A DNA stretch of 64,000 nt from Clostridium fungisolvens (GTDB lineage Bacteria; Bacillota; Clostridia; Clostridiales; Clostridiaceae). The notes beneath the pieces are model-generated. The model ran no database searches, was not told the origin of the DNA, and saw nothing but the letters and a program-made list of their open reading frames with translations. Below, in pieces: positions 7,538 to 16,156 of this stretch. Every line of letters begins with the position of its first letter. Within the stretch, counting starts at the first letter, position 1. The translations under genes were made by a program, and so were the position numbers. The DNA lies in the NCBI RefSeq assembly GCF_014193895.1, contig NZ_BLZR01000001.1, forward strand, positions 2,790,001-2,854,000, read 5' to 3'.

Positions 7538-7871
7538 ATTTCCACTCCCCTTTATATAAAAATCTTCATTTAATGAACTATTTTACATCTAAGTTTAATT
7601 ATAACAATATATATCCTAAATGAAATAGTTTCTTTATCGATCGCTATAGATGCTATTTAATTAAGAGGATTTTAACATCGTATTAGAGAAGTATTTGAAA
7701 ATGAATTTACCAGCAATGGTGGTGAAGTAAAAGTGACACGAGCAAGCCGCAATGGTGCCGTTGTCGCACTGCGGCAATAATTAAGTATTTACTTTACTTA
7801 TAGGTAAGATATAATTCCAAAAATTGTATACCTAAAAGCATCATGATTAGATGTATAATTATGTTTATTTC

Positions 7872-8270
7872 TTAATCTAAAGGACTAACAATATTCTTTA
7901 TTAGATCGTAAATATAATAATTGCAGTTTCTATCAATAACACCTTGATTTTCGCCAGCATTATTATGGAATGTACTTCCTATTATTCATTTAATTTATAC
8001 TTGCTGTTTATTAAATAATCTTTAGAGATTATTTGTACACCGGTTTCTCCGGAATACAAATAATGAAAATCTAGTAGACTCATAATTTCTTTTTATAGTT
8101 GTCCTTTTATAAGTTTATTGGCTCAATCATCCATTGCCACGGAGATTTTTGTTTTATCTTGATTCTCAGAATAATCAAGATAAATAGTTACGAGTCTATT
8201 TCATCTAAAGTTAAATAAGAGCAATTTATTTTGAACCGTTTTAAAAAGATTTTAGAGCTTAATAAAATAT
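7872..8270 (-). pseudogene. Broken minus-strand gene, unrecognised
   Basis: Successive short frames on the minus strand have coding-like content but are split by stops and frameshifts: one with RFKINCSYLTLDEID, one with YSENQDKTKISVAMDD, one with DFHYLYSGETGVQIIS, and a last one with NCNYYIYDLIKNIVS. The order and strand agree, so they may be one decayed gene. A near-perfect hairpin at 8028-8064 (ATTATTTGTA/TACAAATAAT around CCGG) lies inside it. No family could be named. Confidence 0.35.
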
Positions 8271-8451
8271 TTATTTAATTAAAAGATTATTTCTTCATAT
8301 AAATATATAATTATAAAATCAAAAAATTATATAAATATATAGGAACCATACGGGTTTGAGCTATTTCCACTCTTTCTAAACTCATTTTTCAACTTAAATT
8401 TATACATCTAGGATATATAAGAATTTATAGATATATTAGTTGTAAATATGT

Positions 8452-8502
8452 AGACATAACACTTCGATTCTAAATCTATTTTTAAAACACTCACGGCTTC
8501 TG
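8452..8502. repeat. Palindromic intergenic element A, truncated copy
   Basis: Left half only, from the ACACTTCGATTC start to ACTCACGGCTTCTG. It matches the left arm of the full copy at 9370-9465; the right arm is missing. Confidence 0.65.
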
Positions 8503-8851
8503 CTACTCCATTTATTAAAGAAGAGCTCAAGCTATTAAATCAAAAACATTTAGATAGTATTTTTAATGTAGTGATGATTTTCTTATAAGTGATGAAAGTA
8601 CTGTAATTAGTATACGTATTTATCAATTAACCTCTTGCACAAGAAAACAGTCTTACTAATATTATTTACCCAACCGTAAATTATTGTTTAGATTCTTAAT
8701 AAAGCGAGCTAATTGGCGGATATGACATTGCAAGATGTCTACATAATATACCATAGTTATGAAAATGTAAGTATTTCCTTAATAAAATTATCCACCTGTA
8801 AATCCTCATTGTTTTCTATTTTTAGATCCTAACTAAATTTATTCTAACTAC

Positions 8852-8900
8852 ATGTTGACTAGTCAACATCAATGTAATAGAATAAGTGTTGACTAGTCAA
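8852..8900 (+). promoter_or_regulatory. MarR promoter with two palindromic operators
   Basis: -35 TTGACT (8855-8860), 17 bases, -10 TAGAAT (8878-8883). An 18-base perfect palindrome ATGTTGACTAGTCAACAT covers the -35, and a second TTGACTAGTCAA (8889-8900) covers the start point. The centres are 34 bases apart, close to three helical turns. This fits tight self-repression by the MarR protein just downstream. Confidence 0.85.
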
Positions 8901-8923
8901 TTAAAATTAAGGTGGTTATAATC

Positions 8924-9358
8924 ATGGAAAAAGAAAGCATGCATTTCATAATGTACATTAGTAAGATTTTTAGAAACACACAAATATATTTAGATAAAGT
9001 TTTAAAAGAGTTTGGATTAACTAATGGTTCTTGTTCATATTTATTTGTTTTAGAAAAAAATGAAGGCATAAGCCAAAATAAACTTAGCGAAGAAATAGGT
9101 AATGATAAGGCAATGTCAGCAAGGACTATTACAAAACTAATAGAACAAGGCTATGTATATAAAGTGCAGCACGAAAAAAACAGTAGAGCTTATAAGTTAT
9201 ATTTAACAGATAAAGCTAAAGAGATTATGCCAAAGATACATAAAGAAATTCAAGCTTTGGTGAATTTAGCGTCAGAAGAATTATCTGAGGAAGAGATGCT
9301 TATTACTATGAAGTCTTTAAAAAAGATTTTTGATAGCACCCAAAGATTTAGAGAATGA
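8924..9358 (+). CDS. MarR family transcriptional regulator
   Basis: 144 residues from the ATG with AAGGTGG. It has the winged helix typical of the family (ISQNKLSEEIGNDKAMSARTITKLIEQGYV, then a wing with HEKNSRAYKLYLT) between dimerisation helices. It acts as a dimeric repressor released by a ligand or oxidant. Two perfect palindromes overlap its own promoter. The aldo/keto reductase gene follows on the same strand after a palindromic element and is the likely second target. Confidence 0.9.
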   Translation: MEKESMHFIMYISKIFRNTQIYLDKVLKEFGLTNGSCSYLFVLEKNEGISQNKLSEEIGNDKAMSARTITKLIEQGYVYKVQHEKNSRAYKLYLTDKAKEIMPKIHKEIQALVNLASEELSEEEMLITMKSLKKIFDSTQRFRE

Positions 9359-9369
9359 TAAGAATTAAA

Positions 9370-9465
9370 GATGTACCACTTCGAACCGAAATCTATTTTT
9401 AAAACTCTCACGGCTTCTGGTGAGAGAATTTAAAAATAATAAGTTTTATTACGAAGTGGTACATC
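9370..9465. repeat. Palindromic intergenic element A, full copy
   Basis: About 96 bases from GATGTACCACTTCG to CGAAGTGGTACATC. The middle has its own stem, CTCTCACGG...TGGTGAGAG. It lies between the MarR and reductase genes and could act as an RNA hairpin separating their expression. Seven other full or partial copies lie in the window. Confidence 0.8.
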
Positions 9466-9487
9466 CATTTAGACTGGAGGATTTATA

Positions 9488-10456
9488 ATGAAATATAAAA
9501 ACAATGACATAGAACTTAATAAACTTGGATTAGGTTGTGGAGGTATGAGAGATGATGCTAATAAGGCTGAAAATATAGCAACAATTCATGAAGCCTTAGA
9601 TTTTGGAGTAAATCATTTAAATACAGCAGATTTTTACGCTTCTGGAAAGAGCGAAATGATAATTGGTGAAGCCCTTAAAGGTCAAAAGAGAGAAAAAGCT
9701 TATGTATCAGTAAAGTTTGGTATGCAAGTTGCACCTAATAGCGCAATGTATGGATTGGATGTAAGACCGGAGTCAATAAAAAATTATCTTACTTATACTC
9801 TTAAAAGGTTAAATTTAGATTATATTGACCTTTACCAACCAGCAAGAATTGACTTAGGCATTCCAGTAGAAGAAACAATTGGAGCCATTTCTGATCTGGT
9901 TAAGGCTGGCTATGTTAGGCATATTGGGCTTACTCAAGTTGATGCTGATACCCTAAGAAAAGCAAATTCTGTACATCCAATAAGTTTTATAGAAAGCGAA
10001 TATTCCTTATTTAATAGGAGTATCGAAAAAGACATTATACCTGCCGCTAGAGAGCTTGGTATTGGTGTAGTTGCATTTGGCTCCCTTGCACATGGTTTAC
10101 TTAGTGGTACATGGCTAAAGGATAAAGCACATTCGTATAATTCTTTTATTCCTTTATTCTTTGAAGAAAATATAGACAAAAATCTTGAGCTTGTAGAATA
10201 TTTACGTAAAATAGCTGATGAGAAACATATCACTATACCACAACTTGCTCTTGCTTGGCATTTATCCAAAGGCGATGATATTATAACCTTAGTTGGTGCC
10301 TCAAGAAGAACTACACTTCAAGACTCATTAAAATCTTTAAAAGTGAATTTAAGTGCAAGTGATATTGAAAGAATAGAAAAAGCTATACCTGAAGACAAAA
10401 TTGCTGGTGCTAGTTTCCCTAAAAGAGAATTTAGAAATGGAATAGCAGTTCGTTAG
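9488..10456 (+). CDS. Aldo/keto reductase with altered catalytic residues
   Basis: 322 residues, the (beta/alpha)8 aldo/keto reductase fold: LGLGCGGM at the start, NTADFYASGKSE, SVKFG, DLYQPARID and a C-terminal cofactor region (VGASRRTTLQ). The usual tetrad is Asp-Tyr-Lys-His. Here Tyr50 and Lys76 are kept, but the Asp position is Asn45 and the His position reads Ala (PAR in place of a xHR motif). Related bacterial reductases with PAR are known to me, so this is a subfamily trait. GGAGG site; probably under MarR control. Confidence 0.88.
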   Translation: MKYKNNDIELNKLGLGCGGMRDDANKAENIATIHEALDFGVNHLNTADFYASGKSEMIIGEALKGQKREKAYVSVKFGMQVAPNSAMYGLDVRPESIKNYLTYTLKRLNLDYIDLYQPARIDLGIPVEETIGAISDLVKAGYVRHIGLTQVDADTLRKANSVHPISFIESEYSLFNRSIEKDIIPAARELGIGVVAFGSLAHGLLSGTWLKDKAHSYNSFIPLFFEENIDKNLELVEYLRKIADEKHITIPQLALAWHLSKGDDIITLVGASRRTTLQDSLKSLKVNLSASDIERIEKAIPEDKIAGASFPKREFRNGIAVR

Positions 10457-10536
10457 TATATCCCTAAAGTTTTGAGTTAGGATTTCTATAATCTCATTTC
10501 AGTTTTAATCTACTTAGGTTTTACATTTATAGATTA

Positions 10537-10576
10537 AAATAGCTAGTAAAAAGCTAATGCCTTTTACTAGCTATTT
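10537..10576. terminator. Bidirectional terminator after the reductase
   Basis: Perfect 15-base arms AAATAGCTAGTAAAA/TTTTACTAGCTATTT. It overlaps the stop of the converging small gene and probably serves both strands. Confidence 0.85.
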
Positions 10577-10771
10577 CTTTACTATATCTTTTACCCATGA
10601 TGATATTTTTCTATCTATTACCTTTGCTTGTTCCTTTTGTAGAACCATATTGCACAGAGTCATATAGAAATCTTGTTCCTCTTTTGTTTTAGCTTCCTTA
10701 AACAAGGCTTTTAATTGGCTATATGAATAATTCAAAAAAACATCATACAAACTCTTCTCTTTATTCTCCAT
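10571..10771 (-). CDS. Small helical protein, unknown
   Basis: 66 residues, charged and likely all helix (YDVFLNYSYSQLKALFKEA, then EEQDFYMTLCNMVLQKEQ). Strong AGGAGG site and ATG, with a shared terminator at its 3' end. No domain recognised. Signals support a real gene. Confidence 0.6.
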   Translation of the reverse strand: MENKEKSLYDVFLNYSYSQLKALFKEAKTKEEQDFYMTLCNMVLQKEQAKVIDRKISSWVKDIVKK

Positions 10772-10989
10772 ATAAAATTCCTCCTTTAAGAAAGCTTATT
10801 TATAAATTAATATATATCAACATAAAAAAATAATAACCATTATTCTTTTGAATTTTCCTTTAAAGCACTTTAATTAATTCCTTATTTTATAGATTATGTT
10901 TGGCTAGACATACTATAACATAGTTATAGAAATGTTTCCTTTATCAAATCAATAACTCCAGATAAGAAATTAATCATTAAATGCAACTC

Positions 10990-11298
10990 TTAGTATTTGT
11001 TGCAGAATTCATCAAGCCAATCACTTAATTTGTGTTCTTCATTTTCATAAAACTTTAATGCTTTCTCTATATCAATTTTCATTTTACTATACTTCTCATT
11101 GGCTTCTTCAATACTTGAAGCATATGCTGTATGAACCATTAGGCCATAAATCCCTGCTGTAATTCCAAATGGTATATTACCACAATTTTTTTCAATTGTT
11201 ATACGTGCGCCACTTGTATGTTCTTCATCCATTATTATAATTCCATTTTCAGTACCTACCTCACTAAGGGTTACTCCAGCTTCATAAGAATTCCACAT
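10990..11298 (-). CDS. Unknown protein, 102 residues
   Basis: Starts MWNSYEAGVTLSEVG after AGGAGGG. It has two beta-rich repeats at the front (GIIIMDEEHTSGARITIE) and an acidic helical tail ending SDWLDEFCNKY. It is not recognised; similar small proteins turn up in accessory parts of clostridial genomes. A TATATATG on the minus strand about 110 bases upstream lacks a good upstream half, so it is not counted with the sigma regulon. Confidence 0.6.
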   Translation of the reverse strand: MWNSYEAGVTLSEVGTENGIIIMDEEHTSGARITIEKNCGNIPFGITAGIYGLMVHTAYASSIEEANEKYSKMKIDIEKALKFYENEEHKLSDWLDEFCNKY

Positions 11299-11565
11299 AT
11301 TTAATCCCTCCTAACATCCATAACCTTATTTATTGGACAAGAGTTGCAAATTTAACTCATTTAACTTCTTTCAAATTGTAATAAAACTTCATAAATTTGC
11401 AACAGCACAGATATATATGACCTTCATTTTCCAAAGTTAATATCCAAGAATACTATATTGGTATCGTTGTTAAAGTTATCCACAATCCACATTTAAGGTA
11501 GCTATATCCATATATATAAATAATGAGCTAATGATCTACAGCCCGTCAATCAATTATTCCTTAAT

Positions 11566-12183
11566 TTACTTTGCTATAAAATGTTTAACTGAAACAATCT
11601 GGTTCCATTTCACTTCCCACATTGTTGCTTGTATAGATTGATTTTCTTTTTTACCTGACCATTCCTCATTCTTCTCACATTCTAAATCAAATACTTTTTC
11701 CCAACTTTTATAAAATTTTAATTTGAATTTACTCAGAATATCATTTTTTTTATCATCTCGTTGCAAATCATAATGACAATATCCGCTTTTCTCCAAGTCA
11801 ACATAAAATTTATCAAAATCTTCTTCATTATCTGCTATATACCCGTAATTTAAAACATTATTAAATTCATCAAAATCAGATAATAAAACACTCTCTGGTT
11901 CTACTTCTAATTCTAATATTACGCCTCTTGCTCCTCTTTCTAAATGTCCTGAAAATCTTAAATCTGGTTTCTTTTGTTTTACTCCTCGCCACTGATACCA
12001 CGCCCATATAGGATACTTTATTTCTTGTGAAGTAGCCAAACCTACCCTCTTTTTCATTTGTTTTACCATCCAATTATAATGAAATATCATATCTTTATAA
12101 ATAAATTTTTCATCAGCTTGGAGGATTCCTGTATCCTTAAATTTCGTATATACACTTTCAGACTGTATAGTCCATAATTTCAT
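11566..12183 (-). CDS. DUF3841 domain protein
   Basis: 205 residues, starting MKLWTIQSESVY. It matches the DUF3841 pattern: WTIQ at the start, YPIWAWYQWRG in the middle, RFSGHLERGARGVILELEV, and an end with TMWEVKWNQIVSVKHF. The domain is reported in accessory parts of Bacillota genomes; the function is unknown. The ATG follows GGAGATA. It stands alone between other orphan genes. Confidence 0.75.
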   Translation of the reverse strand: MKLWTIQSESVYTKFKDTGILQADEKFIYKDMIFHYNWMVKQMKKRVGLATSQEIKYPIWAWYQWRGVKQKKPDLRFSGHLERGARGVILELEVEPESVLLSDFDEFNNVLNYGYIADNEEDFDKFYVDLEKSGYCHYDLQRDDKKNDILSKFKLKFYKSWEKVFDLECEKNEEWSGKKENQSIQATMWEVKWNQIVSVKHFIAK

Positions 12184-12281
12184 ATAATTATCTCCTAACT
12201 TAGCTTTCTACATAAAACTATCACTTGACATTGAATTTATTTTTAATAATACAATCTAGCCCTTATCGTCTAATTATTATA

Positions 12282-12455
12282 TTAAGACATAAAATACAAA
12301 TCATGTATAGTTAATATATAACTAGAAAGATGTTTTCTTGCCTCTTCCACATCTAACTTATCCTTGAAAATATCATATTTTTCATCCTCTAAGACAGCTA
12401 GCTCGACCTTAAGCTTTTCACTTATTAACTCTTCATAAAGCCCTTCTTTTAGCAT
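12282..12455 (-). pseudogene. N-terminal fragment of a DUF3427-type DEAD/DEAH helicase
   Basis: 57 codons starting MLKEGLYEELISEKL and running to EEARKHLSSYIL before a stop. This matches the first 50 residues of the large helicases that carry a C-terminal DUF3427 domain; the rest (about 900 residues) is absent. A good GAGGAGGTG site remains, so a short peptide may still be made. Either a recent truncation or a small gene that resembles the helicase start. Confidence 0.5.
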
Positions 12456-12651
12456 TAAGACACCTCCTCATCTCTCTATATAACTGAATTACTTTCTAAA
12501 TAAAATCTATATTTATAATTAGTAATAGTCAACAAATCTAATATCTTGATTTTATCAAATAGACCTTTAATATCAATTGCTAATTCAATCTTAGCAAAAT
12601 TAGACATAATATACCAGAGCTATGAAAATATGAATATCTCATATACAAAAA

Positions 12652-12679
12652 AATCACTGGCCTAAATTAACCAGTGATT
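12652..12679 (-). terminator. Terminator on the minus strand
   Basis: Stem AATCACTGG/CCAGTGATT, followed on the minus strand by seven T residues. It would end transcripts from the acetyltransferase-membrane protein unit and the broken frame after it. Confidence 0.75.
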
Positions 12680-12713
12680 GATTGTGCTATATTGAGATTG
12701 AGTTAGATAACTC

Positions 12714-12850
12714 TTAATCTATCTTATTCATATCAAATTTATTAATCTCTTTGTTCTTAACTCCATAACTTTCATAAAAATCTTGCATAAATCTATCTAA
12801 TTAATTATACCCTGTATCTAGATTGCTTAAAATATAGTTATCCAGTTCAT
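12714..12850 (-). pseudogene. Broken coding remnant, unrecognised
   Basis: A minus-strand frame with one in-frame stop: ELDNYILSNLDTGYN, stop, then LDRFMQDFYESYGVKNKEI to a second stop. It lies between the membrane protein gene and a terminator. Content is coding-like but no start is visible; it may be the tail of a lost gene. Confidence 0.35.
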
Positions 12851-12860
12851 TATAAAAAAT

Positions 12861-13292
12861 TTATATTTTCACGCTTAATTTATTTTTCACTGTTTTGCCT
12901 AAGAAATATCCAAATCCCCCAGCTATATATGTTATTAGAATTGCTATATAAAAAAAGTTGCTAGAAAGTGGTTCTCTAAAAAAATACCGTAATCCATATA
13001 GTGGTATGAAGAATATACAGGACAAAGGAATTGATAATATAAACCAGTTAAAAAATAAGGTAATTAAATTTAATACAAATCCAACTACCCAATACACAGT
13101 AATAAACTTCACGAAGTGCTTTGAATTTTTATTACCCATTACAAAGCCATACAGTAGCCACAATGCAATAAAAAATATAGATATAAATCCTTGAGTTAAG
13201 TCAGGTTTATTTCCTATCATATATACCTTGAAATTTAACACCCCAAAAACTATTGATACAAGTACTATTAGAAATACATTTTTCTTATTCAT
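12861..13292 (-). CDS. Small integral membrane protein
   Basis: 143 residues from MNKKNVFLIVLVSIVFG. About four membrane segments are visible, with short basic loops (MGNKNSKHFVK; the tail KTVKNKLSVKI). This start was preferred over one 11 codons upstream because AGG lies close before it and it then overlaps the acetyltransferase stop by 8 bases. Not recognised as a named family. Confidence 0.65.
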   Translation of the reverse strand: MNKKNVFLIVLVSIVFGVLNFKVYMIGNKPDLTQGFISIFFIALWLLYGFVMGNKNSKHFVKFITVYWVVGFVLNLITLFFNWFILSIPLSCIFFIPLYGLRYFFREPLSSNFFYIAILITYIAGGFGYFLGKTVKNKLSVKI

Positions 13293-13824
13293 CCTTTTGA
13301 TACCTACCTTCTTTATACTCCTCAAACACTTTTAATATCAGTTTATAATACTTAAACATTTCATCTTCCCGAACATATTTAAATCCTAGCTTTTCCATAA
13401 TATGTTGACTTCTTGTGTTTCTATGTACAACATCAGCATATAGCGTATTAAGTCCAAGATTCTTAAAGGCATATTCAATTATAAGTCGTTCTGCCTCTGT
13501 TCCATATCCTTTTCCCTTAACACTATCACCTATAAGATGAACGGATAAACTACCTTCTTTTGTTAAATAATTAATATGCTTTATCTGCACCTCGCCAATA
13601 GCTTCTCCATCAACCGTAATAGCAAATATCTTTCTATTACAGTCTTTCGTGCGTTCATTGAAATAATTATCAACCTTTTCTTTTGAATACTCATAGATTT
13701 GATCTGTCATCATTGGATCAGCTACATATTTTTTGTATATCTCATGACATAATTCTTTTGTGAGAGACTTTAGTATGACTTTTTCCCCTTTTATATCCAT
13801 AATTTTTTCATAACTATTTTGCAT
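13285..13824 (-). CDS. GNAT family N-acetyltransferase (RimJ/RimL-like)
   Basis: 179 residues. The GNAT core is clear: strands with KIFAITVDGEAIGEVQI, the acetyl-CoA loop DSVKGKGYGTEAERLIIEYAF, then LNTLYADVVHRNTRSQHIMEKLGFKYV. Such enzymes acetylate protein N-termini or small amines; the substrate cannot be told. AAGGTGAAGGGG precedes the ATG. It is the first gene of a two-gene unit with a membrane protein, and a sigma-A promoter lies at 13935-13962. Confidence 0.88.
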   Translation of the reverse strand: MQNSYEKIMDIKGEKVILKSLTKELCHEIYKKYVADPMMTDQIYEYSKEKVDNYFNERTKDCNRKIFAITVDGEAIGEVQIKHINYLTKEGSLSVHLIGDSVKGKGYGTEAERLIIEYAFKNLGLNTLYADVVHRNTRSQHIMEKLGFKYVREDEMFKYYKLILKVFEEYKEGRYQKDE

Positions 13825-14255
13825 ACAACCCCTTCACCTTCCGAGCTATTACCCTCCAATTACCGCCTTATTCACCAGGCAATAAGGCATCTTCGTTTTC
13901 ATCTCTATAATTAATCTTGCAAGTCTATACTATTATTATACTATATTTTCCATATACAGCAATTATTTTCACAGATACATCTCTACCAATTAAATATCCC
14001 AAAGCTAATTATATCAATGCTTAGTACCAATATTATAATTCACTTGCGGTAATATTTTCTTTATATACTCTCACCCGCACCAACACAGTAACTTTTTAAA
14101 TTTTTCTCTACAAAACTTTTTCCATATTTCTATATTTAACTATGGAACTATAAAAATATGAACCTACATAACTATTTAAATATGTCCCTATTTTCCTATT
14201 TTCCTATTAAAATTCTTAAATTTTTAAATATTTACTCTTAAAATGCAGTTTCAGA
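13825..14255. other. Intergenic region between divergent genes
   Basis: Holds the acetyltransferase promoter on the minus strand (-35 TTGCTG at 13957-13962, 16 bases, -10 TATAAT at 13935-13940) and a hairpin in its leader (GCCTTATT/AATAAGGC, 13865-13888). The remaining 270 bases are AT-rich with no coding signal, up to the sigma-regulon promoter. Confidence 0.6.
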
Positions 14256-14283
14256 TAGATTTTATTTTTTTAAACCATATATT
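14256..14283 (+). promoter_or_regulatory. Sigma-regulon promoter of the RHH-like gene, copy 2
   Basis: GATTTT, 12 bases, then AAACCATATATTTAAGTTG, 62 bases before the ATG. It differs from the consensus by one base in CATATATA. Confidence 0.6.
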
Positions 14284-14345
14284 TAAGTTGAACAATTATT
14301 TCTCATATTAATATTGTAAAAATAAATTTCTAAAGGAGATTGACT

Positions 14346-14792
14346 ATGGTTAGAAGAAAAAGAAAAGCTGATGCTATAGTGGAACTGTGCTCTGATGAAA
14401 TCGTGGAGGAAACCGGAATTGTTGATGGCGAACCAACTGGAGGAGATTTAGTTAGAGCTTTTAGCTTTGTTACTACAGATACTGATACTTTACTAAAGAA
14501 TGATATAAATACATCAGATATGAATGAGGTTAAGGAAGATGATATTAAAGTATCTCCTGAAATAGCTGATAACAGAAAACTAAAGACAATAAGAAATGAT
14601 AAAACACCAGCAGTGGATGACGAACCATTGGATCTACAAAGAAACTATAAGATAAGAAAATCTACTGCAAGGATGCTTAATGAGATAAAAGCTGCCCATC
14701 CAAATGTAAATGTATATATGAATACCATAGTGGATGCTGCTTTAAGGCACTATCACAATTATATATTTAATGAAAATGGAGAGTTTCATTAG
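14346..14792 (+). CDS. Ribbon-helix-helix-like protein of the sigma regulon, copy 2
   Basis: 148 residues from the ATG; AAAGGAGA lies 6 bases before it. The last 50 residues are nearly the same as in copy 1 (KIRKSTARMLNEIKAAHP, then VYMNTIVDAALRHYHNYI), while the acidic N-terminal half has drifted but keeps IVDGEPTGGDLVRAFSF and IADNRKLKTI. Strong conservation of the DNA-binding half suggests both copies read the same site. It stands alone, 10 kb from the main cluster, with its own CATATATT promoter and terminator. Confidence 0.65.
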   Translation: MVRRKRKADAIVELCSDEIVEETGIVDGEPTGGDLVRAFSFVTTDTDTLLKNDINTSDMNEVKEDDIKVSPEIADNRKLKTIRNDKTPAVDDEPLDLQRNYKIRKSTARMLNEIKAAHPNVNVYMNTIVDAALRHYHNYIFNENGEFH

Positions 14793-14815
14793 ACTTTTTA
14801 TTTTCCTATTCATTG

Positions 14816-14849
14816 AAAAAGCACTCAATATTCCTATTGAATGCTTTTT
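14816..14849. terminator. Terminator after the RHH-like gene
   Basis: Imperfect stem AAAAAGCACTCAAT/ATTGAATGCTTTTT with a short loop; U-tracts on both strands. May also serve the converging folate gene. Confidence 0.75.
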
Positions 14850-14883
14850 GTTGCCTTTGCTGGATTATTAATTGCATTTTATT

Positions 14884-15450
14884 TTAATCCCTCTGTATTA
14901 TTTCTCTTTCTGTAATAACACCATCAATTCTAACATCATACTGATCCATCGGAACAGTATCCATCACTTGAAAATCATAAGCTAGAGCTACTTTGTAAAC
15001 TTCTTTATTCATACTTGATAGGAACCTATCATAAAAGCCAGCTCCATATCCTACCCTTCCACCATGCCTGTCAAAAGCAACCCCTGGCATTAATATCAAA
15101 TCTAAGGTGTCTCTATCAACTTCTTCGCAGCTTTCTACAGGTTCTAGTATGCCAAAATATCCTTTTTTCAATTGATCAAAATTATCTATTTTGTATATTT
15201 TTATTCCCTCTTGCTTTGAATTAATTTTTGGTACACATATTGTCTTACCATTACTAAGAGCATGGTTAATAATCTTATGGGTATCCACTTCGCTTTTAAA
15301 ACTTACAAAAGCAAATATTGTATTTGATCTTTTATATAAGTCACTATTTATGAGACTTTTAAAAATCTCTTCATCCCAGATCTTTCTTTGATCTATATCA
15401 ATTGTTTCTCTGTATTCAAGTATTTTCTTTCTAATTTCTTTTTTTTCCAT
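14884..15450 (-). CDS. 5-formyltetrahydrofolate cyclo-ligase
   Basis: 188 residues. Converts 5-formyl-THF to 5,10-methenyl-THF using ATP. Family marks are visible: KKEIRKKILEYR at the start, FVSFKSEVDTHKII, PGVAFDRHGGRVGYGAGFYDRFL (the ATP/folate loop) and the VPMDQYDVRIDGVIT end. It overlaps the regulator gene upstream by 20 bases and is the last gene of the HMA-ATPase-regulator operon; the tie to metal handling is not obvious. Confidence 0.92.
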   Translation of the reverse strand: MEKKEIRKKILEYRETIDIDQRKIWDEEIFKSLINSDLYKRSNTIFAFVSFKSEVDTHKIINHALSNGKTICVPKINSKQEGIKIYKIDNFDQLKKGYFGILEPVESCEEVDRDTLDLILMPGVAFDRHGGRVGYGAGFYDRFLSSMNKEVYKVALAYDFQVMDTVPMDQYDVRIDGVITEREIIQRD

Positions 15451-16156
15451 AATCGTTGTTCACCGTCCTAATATTTCTTAAAGCATTTTTATCTAAAATT
15501 ATGATTTTTCTTTGTCCCTCTTGATCGATCCATCCATTTTTTTGAAAACTTGCAAGCTTTCTACTCAAGGTTTCCTGGCTCATGCCAATATGTGAGGCAA
15601 GGTCTTTCTTGCTTATAGTCAAATTAATCAAATCACTGCTCTCAGCCATTTCTAGCAATGTATCCGCCAGACGTTGCTCCACATCATTTATTGCAAGGGA
15701 TTGAATTTGATCCTCTGCCTCCTCTAGCCTTGAACTCATTTCTTTTATTATCTTCAGGGCAATCCTTGGACGCTTTTCTATAAGATCATTTATCTTTTTC
15801 CCATCCACAATACATACTGTAGTGGACTCTAATGCTTCAGCGTTGTTTTTAAAAGGATTTTGGGTGAATAAGGATAGCTCGCCCATAAACTCCCCGGGAC
15901 CTAATACTCTTATAATTTTCTCTCTGCCTGTTTCAGAAAGTTTTACTATCTTAACCTTCCCTTTATTAATTATAAATAGCTTTTCTCCAACATCACCTTC
16001 TAAATATATACTTTCACCTTTTTTATATTCTCTGTGCATAGTGGTCATAGAAACCTCAAGCACTTCATCAAAAGTCAGTGTGCTGAATATAGGTACATTC
16101 TCTATACAGCTTTTTTCATGTTTCTCTTCTGACTCTGAACAATGTTGGCATTCCAT
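15431..16156 (-). CDS. FNR-like Crp/Fnr family regulator
   Basis: 241 residues from the ATG eight bases after AGGAGG; a GTG three codons earlier lies inside that site. Order: N-terminal Cys cluster (Cys3, Cys6, Cys17), cyclic-nucleotide-type beta roll (GESIYLEGDVGEKLF to GPGEFMGELSLF), Cys115 in TTVCIVDGKK, long dimer helix, and a helix-turn-helix with SQETLSRKLASFQKNG. Four cysteines placed as in E. coli FNR (three at the front, one in the roll) suggest a [4Fe-4S] oxygen sensor. The recognition helix keeps the E..SR residues that read TTGAT. FNR-type boxes lie before four nearby transcription units, including its own operon. Cluster binding is inference. Confidence 0.85.
   Translation of the reverse strand: MECQHCSESEEKHEKSCIENVPIFSTLTFDEVLEVSMTTMHREYKKGESIYLEGDVGEKLFIINKGKVKIVKLSETGREKIIRVLGPGEFMGELSLFTQNPFKNNAEALESTTVCIVDGKKINDLIEKRPRIALKIIKEMSSRLEEAEDQIQSLAINDVEQRLADTLLEMAESSDLINLTISKKDLASHIGMSQETLSRKLASFQKNGWIDQEGQRKIIILDKNALRNIRTVNNDYGKKRN

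Larger units (their letters stand above)
7538..8851. other. 1.3 kb without an intact gene; decayed DNA
   Basis: No open frame of useful length. Short coding-like remnants remain on both strands, for example a plus-strand tail at about 7677-7782 ending VVALRQ and a plus-strand stretch at about 8509-8590 (TPFIKEELKLL). There is an AT-rich direct repeat near 8300-8342 (TATATAAATATAT) and a partial palindromic element at 8452-8502. The region looks like the scar of lost genes. Confidence 0.6.

Noticed and set aside
11404..11424. TATATATG on the minus strand before the 10990-11298 gene as a ninth sigma-regulon site
   Set aside because: The upstream GTTTT-like half is missing, and the distance to the gene (about 110 bases) is longer than in the other eight.
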